The notes under the pieces are model-generated. The model was given only the letters and a program-made list of their open reading frames with translations, was not told where the DNA came from and ran no database searches. A DNA stretch of 61,100 nt, taken from NCBI GenBank assembly GCA_937944405.1, contig CALDYR010000044.1, positions 1 to 61,100 on the forward strand, given 5' to 3'. Made by a program: the position numbers and the translations under genes. Origin of the DNA: an uncultured Pirellulaceae bacterium. Its GTDB lineage: Bacteria; Planctomycetota; Planctomycetia; Pirellulales; Pirellulaceae. Shown piece after piece: positions 1-8,756 of the stretch; within the stretch, counting starts at the first letter, position 1, and each line of letters opens with the position of its first letter.

Positions 1-261
1 CTCTCCTACGAACGATGGTGAGGCATCGGAGTTCGTAAACTTCCCCAAGCCCCCTTCCCAAGTCGACTTCCAAGCTGTTTTTCTGCGTCCCTCAGCGTGA
101 AGGCGAAACCAATTTTCGTGCCGCAGTCGTCGGAGCCGTGTTTCAGTTTGCGACCTTTCCGGCCGATCACACCGCGGGACAGCTCAGCACAGCTTGAACC
201 GTTCCCAGTACAACAATATGCCATTGGCACCTTATTGTGTTTGTGCTGCGTCGTTTTGAGC
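1..261. other. window edge, no supported gene
   Basis: I see no convincing gene here. A 74-codon frame on the minus strand (6-230) has no recognisable domain, is cut close to the window edge, and was not accepted. The stretch lies downstream of gltD. Confidence 0.4.
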
Positions 262-350
262 GCGGGTTAGGCAATGCGCGGGTTAGGCAATGCACGGGTT
301 AGGCAATGCACGATGTAGGCCACGCAAGTTGTAGGCAATGCACGTTGTAG
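262..350. repeat. 16-bp tandem repeat, about 5.6 units
   Basis: Five units of 16 bp and a 9-bp partial unit lie head to tail. Units 1 and 2 (262-277, 278-293) are identical (GCGGGTTAGGCAATGC), and unit 3 (294-309) differs from them only at its first base. Units 4 and 5 (310-325, 326-341) have diverged, and the partial unit ends at 350. The array stops exactly where the gltD stop codon begins (351-353 on the minus strand), so it forms the 3' untranslated DNA of gltD. Confidence 0.9.
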
Positions 351-1826
351 TTATGCCGGCTTTGGGACTTGGGAAAGATACTCGCAACAGGCTTCGGCCG
401 CTCCGCGTCCTTCACCAATCGCCCAGACGACCAAACTTTGACCGCGCCGACAGTCGCCGGCGGCAAATACTCCCGGCACGTTGGTCGAGTAATCCTCGTC
501 GCTGGCGTCAATGTTACTGCGTCCGTCGGTTTGGACCCCAAACTGTTCCGAGATCGCCGCTTCGGGGCCAAGAAATCCAAGGGCTAAAAAGATCATGTCC
601 GCTTCGATGACCCGTTCGGTCCCGGGGACTTGGGAGAAGGGTGCAACGCCATTGCGCGGTTTGCTCCAATCAACTTGGACGGTTTTGATCCCTGTCAATT
701 TCCAGTCCTTGTCGGCGATGAATTCGACCGTTTCTACAGAGAACCGGCGCGGGTCTTCGCCGAATTTGGCCTTCGCTTCGGCGTGGCCATAGTCGGTGCG
801 AAACACCACCGGCCATTGTGGCCAAGGATTCGAAGTGGCTCGTTCTTCCGGCGGCTGAGTCACAATCTCCAAGTTTACAATGCTTTCGCAACCCTGCCTT
901 AGCGCAGTCCCGAGACAGTCGGTCCCGGTGTCACCGCCGCCGATGACAACGACTTTTTTACCTTTGGCGTTGATATTTTGGCCATCGTTGGACAGCAAAT
1001 GCTTGGTAGATCCGTGCAGGAACTCCATCGCGAAATGAATTCCTTCAAGCGATCGACCGGGGATTTTAAGATCGCGCGGCTGGGTAGCTCCCACGCACAG
1101 AACGACCGCATCGAAGTCTGACTTCAATTGATCGGCGGTGACGTCAACGCCAACATTGACCCCTGTTTTGAACACCACCCCCTCTTGGGCCAATAGATCC
1201 AAACGCCGTTGGACGACATCCTTGTCTAACTTCATATTCGGGATGCCATACATCAGCAATCCACCGATCCGGTCGTGACGTTCGAAAACGGTGACCGTAT
1301 GCCCTGCCTGATTGAGTTGATCCGCAGCCGCCAATCCTGCGGGGCCCGACCCGACGATGGCAACGGTTTTCCCGGAACGTTCTTCGACCGGACGCGGTTT
1401 GATCCAACCGTTAGCAAAACCTCGATCGACGATCGAACGTTCGATGTTTTTAATGGTCACTGGCGGTTCGTGAATTCCTAATACACAAGAACCCTCACAC
1501 GGGGCCGGACAAACGCGACCGGTGAATTCAGGGAAGTTATTGGTGTGGTGCAACCGGTCCAATGCTTCTTGCCACTTGCCCTGATAGACAAGGTGATTCC
1601 ATTCTGGGATGAGGTTGTTAATCGGGCAACCTGCAACCGAACGGCCGATCATTTCCCCGGTATGACAGAACGGGACACCACAATCCATACACCGCGAACC
1701 CTGTGTTTGCAAAGGTTCGTCGGTCAATTCGACGAGGAACTCTTTCCAATCTTTGGTGCGCTCAATTGGATCGCGTTTCCCTTCGTCAAGGCGATCGAAC
1801 TCCATAAATCCTGTTGGCTTTCCCAT
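351..1826 (-). CDS. gltD: glutamate synthase (NADPH) small subunit
   Basis: This is the beta subunit of glutamate synthase. It passes electrons from NADPH through FAD and iron-sulfur clusters to the large subunit, which makes glutamate from glutamine and 2-oxoglutarate in the cytoplasm. The 491 residues match the family length. The N-terminal ferredoxin-like part has the Cys clusters [10 protein letters not shown] and [13 protein letters not shown]-binding loop [15 protein letters not shown] follows near residues 150-165, an NAD(P)H-binding loop [12 protein letters not shown] near 293, and the C-terminal signature [19 protein letters not shown]. It starts at ATG 59 bp behind the gltB stop on the same strand, so the two are almost certainly cotranscribed. 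The order gltB-gltD and full-length, motif-complete proteins make the call secure. Confidence 0.97.
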   Translation of the reverse strand: MGKPTGFMEFDRLDEGKRDPIERTKDWKEFLVELTDEPLQTQGSRCMDCGVPFCHTGEMIGRSVAGCPINNLIPEWNHLVYQGKWQEALDRLHHTNNFPEFTGRVCPAPCEGSCVLGIHEPPVTIKNIERSIVDRGFANGWIKPRPVEERSGKTVAIVGSGPAGLAAADQLNQAGHTVTVFERHDRIGGLLMYGIPNMKLDKDVVQRRLDLLAQEGVVFKTGVNVGVDVTADQLKSDFDAVVLCVGATQPRDLKIPGRSLEGIHFAMEFLHGSTKHLLSNDGQNINAKGKKVVVIGGGDTGTDCLGTALRQGCESIVNLEIVTQPPEERATSNPWPQWPVVFRTDYGHAEAKAKFGEDPRRFSVETVEFIADKDWKLTGIKTVQVDWSKPRNGVAPFSQVPGTERVIEADMIFLALGFLGPEAAISEQFGVQTDGRSNIDASDEDYSTNVPGVFAAGDCRRGQSLVVWAIGEGRGAAEACCEYLSQVPKPA

Positions 1827-1885
1827 ATCATTTTCTCAATTTCAAATACTTTTCGATGGACAGCAAATACGAATCGCGCCGAAGG

Positions 1886-4800
1886 TCAGGCCTGAGCGGT
1901 TGCCGCAGCGCGCTGACGAAGGATCTCGCGATACTTTACTGGAATGACTTTTTTGAACTTAGGGAACGTGTTGTTCCAGTCTTCCAAGATCGATTTCGCG
2001 ATCGCGCTACCAGTGTAGTTGGCGTGTTTGCTGATCATTTCTTTTAATTCGGCAACATCTTCGACGTTGCTCATGTCTTCAATTTCAACCATTTCGTGGT
2101 TGAGATTCGCGTTTAGCCGGTCATCGGCGTCCAGCACATAAGCGATACCTCCCGACATCCCGGCGGCAAAGTTCCGACCGGTCAATCCCAGAATGACGGC
2201 GCGGCCGCCTGTCATGTACTCACACCCATGATCACCAATTCCCTCCACAACGGCCCTTGCACCGGAGTTTCGGACCGCGAAACGTTCCGCCGCAACGCCG
2301 CTGAAATAGGCTTCGCCGTCGGTCGCTCCGTACAACGCCACGTTACCGATCAAGATGTTTTCATTCGATTTGAAGGTCGCAGTTTTGGGTGGGTAAATGA
2401 TTAATTTTCCGCCCGATAGTCCTTTGCCACAATAATCATTGGCGTCACCTTCAACACGAATGGTGATGCCTTCGGCCAGAAACGCGCCAACGCTTTGCCC
2501 GGCTGAACCGGTCAGGCTGATATCGATCGTGTCTTCGGGCAGACCTTTTTCACCGTAACGTTTGGCTACGTTGTGACTGAGGATGGTCCCGACGGATCGA
2601 TCGGTGTTGACGACATTGGACTCAATTTCCACCTTTTCTTCGTTGTCTAACGCCGGTTGGGCTTCTTTGACGAATTGACGGTCAAGCACGTTTTCAAGAG
2701 CGTGGCTCTGGTCGATCGTGCAGTAGACTTCGGTGTCTTCGTAATAGCCAACGGCCGGGGCGAGCAGTTTAGAAAGGTCGATTCCCTGCGCTTTCCAATG
2801 TCCGACGGCTTTGTCGGTGTTCAAGACTTCGACTTTTCCGACCATTTCATTGATCGTCCGGAATCCAAGTTGCGCCATGATCTCACGCGCTTCTTCCGCC
2901 ACCATGAACAGGTAGTTAACCACGTGTTCGGGTTTTCCGTTAAACTTCTTGCGAAGCTCCTTGTCCTGTGTCGCGATACCGACGGGGCAAGTGTTGAGAT
3001 GGCATTTCCGCATCATGATACAGCCCATCGTAATCAGCGGTGCGGTCGCGAATCCGTATTCCTCGGCGCCCAAAAGAGTCGCGATAACGACGTCCCGGCC
3101 AGTTTTCAACTGGCCATCGGTTTGCAATCGAACGCGGCTACGCAGATCGCTCATTACCAACGTTTGATGGGTATCGGCGATACCTAACTCCCAAGGCATT
3201 CCTGCGTGTTTGATGCTCGTTAGAGGCGACGCTCCGGTTCCACCACCGGCACCGGAGATCAAAATGTTGTCCGCGTGGGCCTTGGCGACGCCAGCGGCAA
3301 TCGTCCCCACACCTACCTCAGAAACCAATTTGACGCTGATCCTAGCGGTTGGATTTGCGTTTTTGAGATCGTAAATCAGTTGGGCAAGATCTTCGATCGA
3401 GTAGATGTCGTGATGGGGCGGCGGACTGATTAGGGTCACGCCAGGGGTGGACCTTCGGGTCGCCGCGATCACATCGTCGACTTTGTGGCCTGGTAGTTCC
3501 CCCCCTTCACCAGGTTTGGCTCCTTGGGCCATTTTGATTTGAATCTCATCAGCGTTGGCCAGATAATAAGCCGTGACGCCGAAACGCCCCGAGGCCACTT
3601 GTTTAATCGCTGAACGACGCGAATCCCCGTTGGGACTGGGCGTGAACCGGGCGTAGTCTTCACCGCCTTCGCCGGTGTTACTTTTCCCACCCAACCGATT
3701 CATCGCAACGGCAAGCGTTTCATGGGCTTCTGCGGAGATCGAACCGAAGCTCATCGCGCCGGTGCAGAAACGTTTCACGATTTCCTTGGCCGGTTCGACT
3801 TCATCGATCGGGATAGGCGTTCGTTTGTCAAAATCGAATTGCAGCAACCCGCGTAGATGGCATTCCTTTAACGCATGTTCGTTGATCGCTTTGGCGAAAT
3901 CCTTATACGCGTTGACGTCCCCGTCCCGCGCGGCCTGTTGGATTTTAGCGATATTCAGCGGTGTCCAAGCGTGCTTCTCACCACCATGACGCCAGTGAAC
4001 GGTACCGGCGGTCTCAAGTTCCACGATCGGCAGTGCGTTTGATTTTTGCGAATACCCAAGCCGATGGCGACGAATGGCTTCTTTAGCCAACACATCCCAA
4101 CCAACACCTTCGATGCGACTGGCGGTGCCTGGGAAGGCGTCGTTGATGACGGCGCTGTTGAGCCCGACGGCTTCGAAGATGCGAGCCCCTTTGTAACTGG
4201 CCAAGGTCGAAATCCCCATCTTGGCTAACACTTTTAACATCCCTTTGAGCACGCCTTTGCGATACGCGGCGATGCACTGTTGGGCGTCGAGTTCCGATTC
4301 GGGGTTTTCAGCATGGTGCTGAATAATCGCTTCAAGGCCAAGATAAGGATGGATCGCATCGGCACCGAATCCAGTCAGCAGGCAATGGTGATGGACTTCC
4401 CGAGCCTCTCCGGTTTCGACAACGATGCCGATGCGGGTGCGCAGCTGTTTTTCAACCAAGTGATGATGGACGGCGCTGGTCGCCAACAAGGCGCTCAAGG
4501 GAATGCGGTCTTTGTTGATCCCGCGATCCGAAAGGATGACCAACGCACAACCGTCGGCGATGGCCTGTTGAGATTCGTTGCGGATTCTATCAACGGCTTC
4601 TTGGAACCCTTGTTCGCCAGCGGATGCCTCGAAGGTGATATCGATCACCCGCGATTTCCAGCCACGATGGTCGAGATTATGCAACGCCGCCATTTCGTTG
4701 AAATCAAGAATCGGCGTGTGCAGCAGCAAACGGTGGCACTGTTCTTCGGTCGTGTCCAGCAGGTTGCCTTCAGGGCCGATGAAGCACTCTACCGACATCA

Positions 4801-6427
4801 CGATCTCTTCGCGAATCGAATCGATCGGTGGATTAGTGACCTGAGCGAAAAGCTGCTTAAAATAATCGTACAACAGCCGAGGCTTATCGCTAAGACACGC
4901 CATCGCCATGTCATCGCCCATTGAACCGATCGGGTCTTTTTTTACCTTCACCAACGGTAGCAGCATAAAATCCATGGTCTCGTTGGAGTAACCAAAAGCG
5001 CGCATTTGAGCGATGCGTTCTTCCTCACTGAGAAACGCCGCCGGTTGGTGTGCTGGAAAATCTTTGAATTCTAAACGTTGATTGGACAGCCATTGCTTAT
5101 AAGGGCGGCGGTCGGCGATGTTTCCTTTGAGTTCGACATCATCGACGATGCGATGGTTGTCGAAGTCGACCATAAACATTTTGCCCGGCTGGAGGCGTCC
5201 CTTGCTTTTTATGTTGGCCGGATCGATGTCCAATACGCCGACTTCGCTGGCCATGATGACACGGTTGTCATTGGTCACGTAATAACGACTGGGACGGAGC
5301 CCGTTGCGGTCAAGAACGGCTCCAATGATATCGCCATCGGTGAAGGAAATCGAAGCCGGACCATCCCAAGGCTCTTGCAGGCAAGCATGGTATTCGTAAA
5401 AGGCTCGTTTGTTTTCGGGCATGGTTTCGTGACTGCGCCATGCTTCGGGAATGCACATCATGACGACTTCGGGCAGATCGCGCCCGGCCATCATCAATAG
5501 TTCCAACGCGTTATCGAATTCGCCCGAATCACTACAGCCTTTGTCGATGACAGGAATCAAGTGCTGTATGTCGTCGCCAAAGTTTTCGCTTTTCATCAGC
5601 CCCTGACGCGCAGCGATCCAGTTGCGGTTACCACGCAGAGTATTGATCTCTCCGTTGTGCGCCATCCAACGAAGCGGTTGGGCACGCGACCAAGCCGGTA
5701 ACGTGTTGGTGGAAAAACGCGAGTGGACCATCGCCAAGTGGCTTTGGAAACTTTCATCGCGCAGGTCATCGTAGTACTCAGGCAACTGCGCCGTGGACAG
5801 CATACCTTTGTAAACCAAAATTTTCGACGACAGCGTACAGGCGTAGAACTCTTCGGGCGCCCCCTGGTTTTGGGCTCGCACGATCCGAGTCGCGACTTTG
5901 CGAATCAAGTACAAACGGCGTTCGAACTCTTCTTGATCGATGCCTTCGGCGGGCGCAATGAATGCCTGTTGGATATCGGGTTCGGCGCGCAGCGCAGTTG
6001 CACCGATACCGGCACGATTGGCGTCGGTCGGGACGTCTCGCCATCCTACAAATCGCTGGCCAAACTTTGCCGTTGTTTCCTCCAACGTTTTTCGCGCGAA
6101 GGTCGTGGACGGTTCGTCCTTTGAGAAAAAGATGTTTCCCACCGCGAAGAAAGAATCGCCGATGTCTAAGCCATTTTCGCTGGCAATCTTCTTCATAAAT
6201 TCAACGGGCATCGCAACCAGAATTCCGGCCCCATCGCCTGTGTTCTGTTCACAACCACAGGCTCCACGATGCTCCATCCGAGCCAGAATCGAACAGGCGT
6301 CGGCGACGATCGCGCGGGTGGCCACTTTGTCGATCTGAGCAACAAAGCCCACACCGCAGCTGTCATGTTCGAATTCGGGGTCGTAGAGAGTCTTTGAATT
6401 GTCGAAGTTTTGATTGAATTTTGCCAA
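1886..6427 (-). CDS. gltB: glutamate synthase large subunit
   Basis: The alpha subunit of glutamate synthase (1513 residues, normal length) hydrolyses glutamine and transfers the ammonia through an internal tunnel to 2-oxoglutarate. The N-terminal glutaminase domain has its catalytic Cys at residue 24 in DSCGVGF, so the first 23 residues should be a removed propeptide, as is usual for the family. The central and FMN-binding synthase domains follow (roughly residues 460-1190), with the [3Fe-4S] cysteines in CIMMRKCHLNTCPVG near 1132-1146, then a C-terminal beta-helix GXGXG domain. The start codon is TTG, chosen because AAGGGA lies 7 bases upstream and no ATG fits better. gltD follows 59 bp downstream. 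Confidence 0.97.
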   Translation of the reverse strand: MAKFNQNFDNSKTLYDPEFEHDSCGVGFVAQIDKVATRAIVADACSILARMEHRGACGCEQNTGDGAGILVAMPVEFMKKIASENGLDIGDSFFAVGNIFFSKDEPSTTFARKTLEETTAKFGQRFVGWRDVPTDANRAGIGATALRAEPDIQQAFIAPAEGIDQEEFERRLYLIRKVATRIVRAQNQGAPEEFYACTLSSKILVYKGMLSTAQLPEYYDDLRDESFQSHLAMVHSRFSTNTLPAWSRAQPLRWMAHNGEINTLRGNRNWIAARQGLMKSENFGDDIQHLIPVIDKGCSDSGEFDNALELLMMAGRDLPEVVMMCIPEAWRSHETMPENKRAFYEYHACLQEPWDGPASISFTDGDIIGAVLDRNGLRPSRYYVTNDNRVIMASEVGVLDIDPANIKSKGRLQPGKMFMVDFDNHRIVDDVELKGNIADRRPYKQWLSNQRLEFKDFPAHQPAAFLSEEERIAQMRAFGYSNETMDFMLLPLVKVKKDPIGSMGDDMAMACLSDKPRLLYDYFKQLFAQVTNPPIDSIREEIVMSVECFIGPEGNLLDTTEEQCHRLLLHTPILDFNEMAALHNLDHRGWKSRVIDITFEASAGEQGFQEAVDRIRNESQQAIADGCALVILSDRGINKDRIPLSALLATSAVHHHLVEKQLRTRIGIVVETGEAREVHHHCLLTGFGADAIHPYLGLEAIIQHHAENPESELDAQQCIAAYRKGVLKGMLKVLAKMGISTLASYKGARIFEAVGLNSAVINDAFPGTASRIEGVGWDVLAKEAIRRHRLGYSQKSNALPIVELETAGTVHWRHGGEKHAWTPLNIAKIQQAARDGDVNAYKDFAKAINEHALKECHLRGLLQFDFDKRTPIPIDEVEPAKEIVKRFCTGAMSFGSISAEAHETLAVAMNRLGGKSNTGEGGEDYARFTPSPNGDSRRSAIKQVASGRFGVTAYYLANADEIQIKMAQGAKPGEGGELPGHKVDDVIAATRRSTPGVTLISPPPHHDIYSIEDLAQLIYDLKNANPTARISVKLVSEVGVGTIAAGVAKAHADNILISGAGGGTGASPLTSIKHAGMPWELGIADTHQTLVMSDLRSRVRLQTDGQLKTGRDVVIATLLGAEEYGFATAPLITMGCIMMRKCHLNTCPVGIATQDKELRKKFNGKPEHVVNYLFMVAEEAREIMAQLGFRTINEMVGKVEVLNTDKAVGHWKAQGIDLSKLLAPAVGYYEDTEVYCTIDQSHALENVLDRQFVKEAQPALDNEEKVEIESNVVNTDRSVGTILSHNVAKRYGEKGLPEDTIDISLTGSAGQSVGAFLAEGITIRVEGDANDYCGKGLSGGKLIIYPPKTATFKSNENILIGNVALYGATDGEAYFSGVAAERFAVRNSGARAVVEGIGDHGCEYMTGGRAVILGLTGRNFAAGMSGGIAYVLDADDRLNANLNHEMVEIEDMSNVEDVAELKEMISKHANYTGSAIAKSILEDWNNTFPKFKKVIPVKYREILRQRAAATAQA

Positions 6428-6434
6428 GTAACTG

Positions 6435-6440
6435 TCCCTT
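6435..6440 (-). promoter_or_regulatory. Shine-Dalgarno of gltB deciding a TTG start
   Basis: Read on the minus strand this is AAGGGA, 7 bases before the TTG at 6427-6425. Strong ribosome-binding sites are scarce in this window, so this one supports the non-ATG start of gltB. Confidence 0.65.
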
Positions 6441-7092
6441 AAAGAGAGTGATCAGTGATCAGTCGAAGTCTGCGCAGAAGATCTTTTTGAATTGTATAAC
6501 CTTGCGGAGCCCTATTTAAATCTCAAACTGTCCTTTAATCAAACGGATTATTAGAGCAAAGGCCGGCGAAAAGCCGCTAAGACCGCATTAACGGTAAGGT
6601 GCCAGGAAAGTTTTTGCCCGCATTGCAATCTATGCGGGTCAAGTTGCCTTTAACGCCGTGCTGCATGCGCTCCGACGTCCGTTTTGGTGTGCCATCACCG
6701 TTCCTCAATTGTACGGTTGGAACCCAGATCGCGGTATCGCTTTCTCCAGCGCGTAAAATTGTCGCATCATTCTCGACGCCTCTTTGCTGCTTGCGCCGAT
6801 TCGTTGGTCTCGCTTTGGTCTAACATAGATTTTGCAATTGTCAGAAGGCAAACCGCACTGTGTCTGAATTTTTTTGGACACGGTGGGTTGAGTGGCAATG
6901 AGGGGGGCGCGCAGACGATACACATACAATCACTCACGCTGCCCCTGACAATCAGGGAATTCGATCGACGCGAAATCAAAAGACCGCTCCCCCCTGCCGG
7001 CACCAAGACCGCCCCCGCTGCGTCACACGGTCGGCATTCCGCCGTCGATCTCCGTTGACACACTGGCACGACAGTGCAGCGCTGACGAAAAT
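6441..7092. other. 650-bp intergenic region upstream of gltB with small hairpins
   Basis: There is no convincing gene. It should carry the gltBD promoter on the minus strand. Three short hairpins are packed within about 80 bp on the plus strand: CGGC-GAAAA-GCCG near 6568-6580, ACCG-CATTAA-CGGT near 6582-6595, and a perfect 7-bp stem CCCGCAT/ATGCGGG at 6617-6638. I could not match this to a known riboswitch family. The rest (6650-7090) shows nothing I can name. Confidence 0.4.
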
Positions 7093-7653
7093 TTAATCGT
7101 TGTGTTTCTTGCGTAACGATGGCGAAAGACGCAAAATTAACTGCGCCCGTTCGAAGATGTCGACCCAGTCTTGGACAACCATTTGCAACGTCGGGTCGTG
7201 GTCCAGCCCCAACCCGGTTGGGCAAGCCGCGCCTAGCTGATCGGCTGCCATCTTACGGTAGCGCGACAACGTGCGGTCCCCGTCCCGCGAAACAGGCAAA
7301 AAATCCTCGCTCAAGATCACAATTTGCGGCACTCGTGAACCACCACAGATTTTCAGTTCCTCTGCCAATTCCGCATCGGAATCACGATCGACATAGCGAA
7401 ATTCTATCTTAGGATTGGCCGAAGAAAGATGCTCGAAAATTGGACACTGAGACACACAATCCCCGCACCAGGCCCCCGCCATCACGACGACCTTCATCGC
7501 GCGGGTGAAACCACCGATCAACTCCCTTTGTTGAGGCGTAAGTTCGACGATCTTCTTAACGCTGGCCCATTTTTGACGATCACTGTCAGACCCATGCTTT
7601 TGCAAAAAATCGTTGTAACTGAGTCCGGATTCAAATTTCGATTGAAAGTTCAT
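7093..7653 (-). CDS. thioredoxin family protein
   Basis: This is a single-domain thioredoxin-fold protein of 186 residues from the chosen start, with a redox CxxC in AWCGDC near residues 60-65, followed by the typical VDRD and a cis-Pro segment SRVPQIV. The WCGDC context and spacing match cytoplasmic thioredoxin-family proteins found in Bacteroidetes and planctomycetes. No signal peptide is seen, so it probably acts in the cytoplasm as a thiol-disulfide reductant; its partner is unknown. The frame is open 27 codons further upstream (to 7734), but that part is unlike the family and the ATG before NFQSKFESG at 7653 is the better start. It stands alone on the minus strand, about 665 bp upstream of gltB. 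Confidence 0.85.
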   Translation of the reverse strand: MNFQSKFESGLSYNDFLQKHGSDSDRQKWASVKKIVELTPQQRELIGGFTRAMKVVVMAGAWCGDCVSQCPIFEHLSSANPKIEFRYVDRDSDAELAEELKICGGSRVPQIVILSEDFLPVSRDGDRTLSRYRKMAADQLGAACPTGLGLDHDPTLQMVVQDWVDIFERAQLILRLSPSLRKKHND

Positions 7654-8018
7654 TGGCGTTTTGATCGCTACTAAAGTTTTTGAAAAGTTCTTGGGCGTAA
7701 AATTTTGGTCCGACACACGGCCCCTTAGACGCATGGAAAGTTGTTCCCTTATCCAGCCGACGCATGTTCCCGCAACGTCCTACAAAAAATCTCGTCGGCA
7801 ATCTCCCCCCCAAATCATCCGCTCCGCGCGTTTCACAGACATTGAGGACTTGAGTGGAAATTCTCAATTGGTCACTGAATAGAGCCCCCCAACGTCGACG
7901 TTAACGATTATCCGAAAATTCTAATCGTTCTCAATAGGAGGGCCGATATACGAAGGAAAGATCAGCGGTTTTGCGGCCTCAAGGTCGGACGGCTATCGGT
8001 TCTTACTCGAGGCAAACC
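7654..8018. other. divergent intergenic region
   Basis: This is the shared upstream region of the thioredoxin gene (minus) and the Cys-rich secreted protein (plus). An AGGAGG at about 7937-7942 looks like a ribosome-binding site but has no start codon at usable distance. I see no conserved RNA or gene. Confidence 0.4.
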
Positions 8019-8651
8019 ATGAAATTCGTTTTGAACTATTTTGCATTTACGTTTGCCATCTTGGCGATCACCTTTACAACCGCGCCCAAAGGGTGGGCTC
8101 AACAGAACCAGCCATCGATAGACCCGCAAACTGCGAATCTGCCGGAAATCAATGGGGTACACCATCTGCCGCCCGAAGGTAGTTCAACCAAAAACGGCCA
8201 AAGCTTCAACGCCCCGCCGCTTCCCAATTTTGCAGGAGAACACTCAACACAAGGCCCTGCATCGATCCATAAAGAATCTCAAACTGCCTGCCTTTCGTGT
8301 GACAGTCACAGCCCTGTCGTTACTGCCGATCACCTTTTCCCCGAAGTTAAGAACCTAAATTTCTTCGGGATTGATCGGCATTCGTGCTGCGACGAGTGGG
8401 AAGGTTTGTGCTCATGCAAATCAGTAAAATTTGGCTGCCCTTGCGGTGGGCCGAGACCTAAGAAGGGCTACTTCGGAATCCATTGGCTAAAAAACAAATC
8501 TGGTGCCGAAGATTGCGACTACTGTAACGGCGGATGTTGCAAACATGGACTCGGCAAAGGCGGTTGTAATGGCGGCTGCAAAGACAACAACTGTCTGCGT
8601 GAAGAGAAACCGAGGCCAACCACTATTTTTGGTCGGCCCATCGAAAACTAA
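8019..8651 (+). CDS. Cys-rich secreted protein of unknown function
   Basis: I do not recognise the family. From ATG 8019 the protein has 210 residues. It opens with a clear signal peptide (FVLNYFAFTFAILAITF, cleavage likely after GWAQ). A Pro/Asn-rich stretch follows, then a C-terminal half very rich in cysteine: pairs such as SCC, LCSC, GCPC, CDYC and GGCC, about 13 cysteines in the last 85 residues besides an earlier CLSC. Glycines separate the pairs. Exported Cys-rich proteins of this kind may be disulfide-crosslinked envelope or surface proteins, but that is inference. The frame is open 16 codons upstream, but the signal peptide fixes the start. A hairpin follows at 8668-8710. Confidence 0.75.
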   Translation: MKFVLNYFAFTFAILAITFTTAPKGWAQQNQPSIDPQTANLPEINGVHHLPPEGSSTKNGQSFNAPPLPNFAGEHSTQGPASIHKESQTACLSCDSHSPVVTADHLFPEVKNLNFFGIDRHSCCDEWEGLCSCKSVKFGCPCGGPRPKKGYFGIHWLKNKSGAEDCDYCNGGCCKHGLGKGGCNGGCKDNNCLREEKPRPTTIFGRPIEN

Positions 8652-8667
8652 GACCACCCAATCAAGA

Positions 8668-8710
8668 TAGCCCCAAGGCTGCTAAAGTTGCAGGTAATCC
8701 TTCGGGGCTA
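8668..8710. terminator. possible bidirectional hairpin between convergent genes
   Basis: The arms TAGCCCC-AAGG and CCTT-CGGGGCTA pair with a one-base bulge between the convergent Cys-rich protein gene and the Gfo/Idh gene. There is no clean T-tract directly after the stem in either direction, so intrinsic termination is only a possibility. Confidence 0.35.
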
Positions 8711-8756
8711 AAACGATTTTCGCACCCGCGTTTTATAGGATTCGACTTTCTTACGG

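Noticed and set aside
6..230. 74-codon minus-strand frame at the window edge
   Set aside because: It has no domain, signal or ribosome-binding site and lies in otherwise plain DNA, so I cannot support it as a gene.
2657..3187. long plus-strand frames opposite gltB (also at 4280-4924 and others)
   Set aside because: They mirror the codon structure of gltB on the other strand and show no domain.
6550..6640. cyclic-di-GMP (GEMM) riboswitch
   Set aside because: The GAAA loop and a CTAAG stretch recall that riboswitch, but the conserved GACGCAAAGC segment and the second arm are absent.
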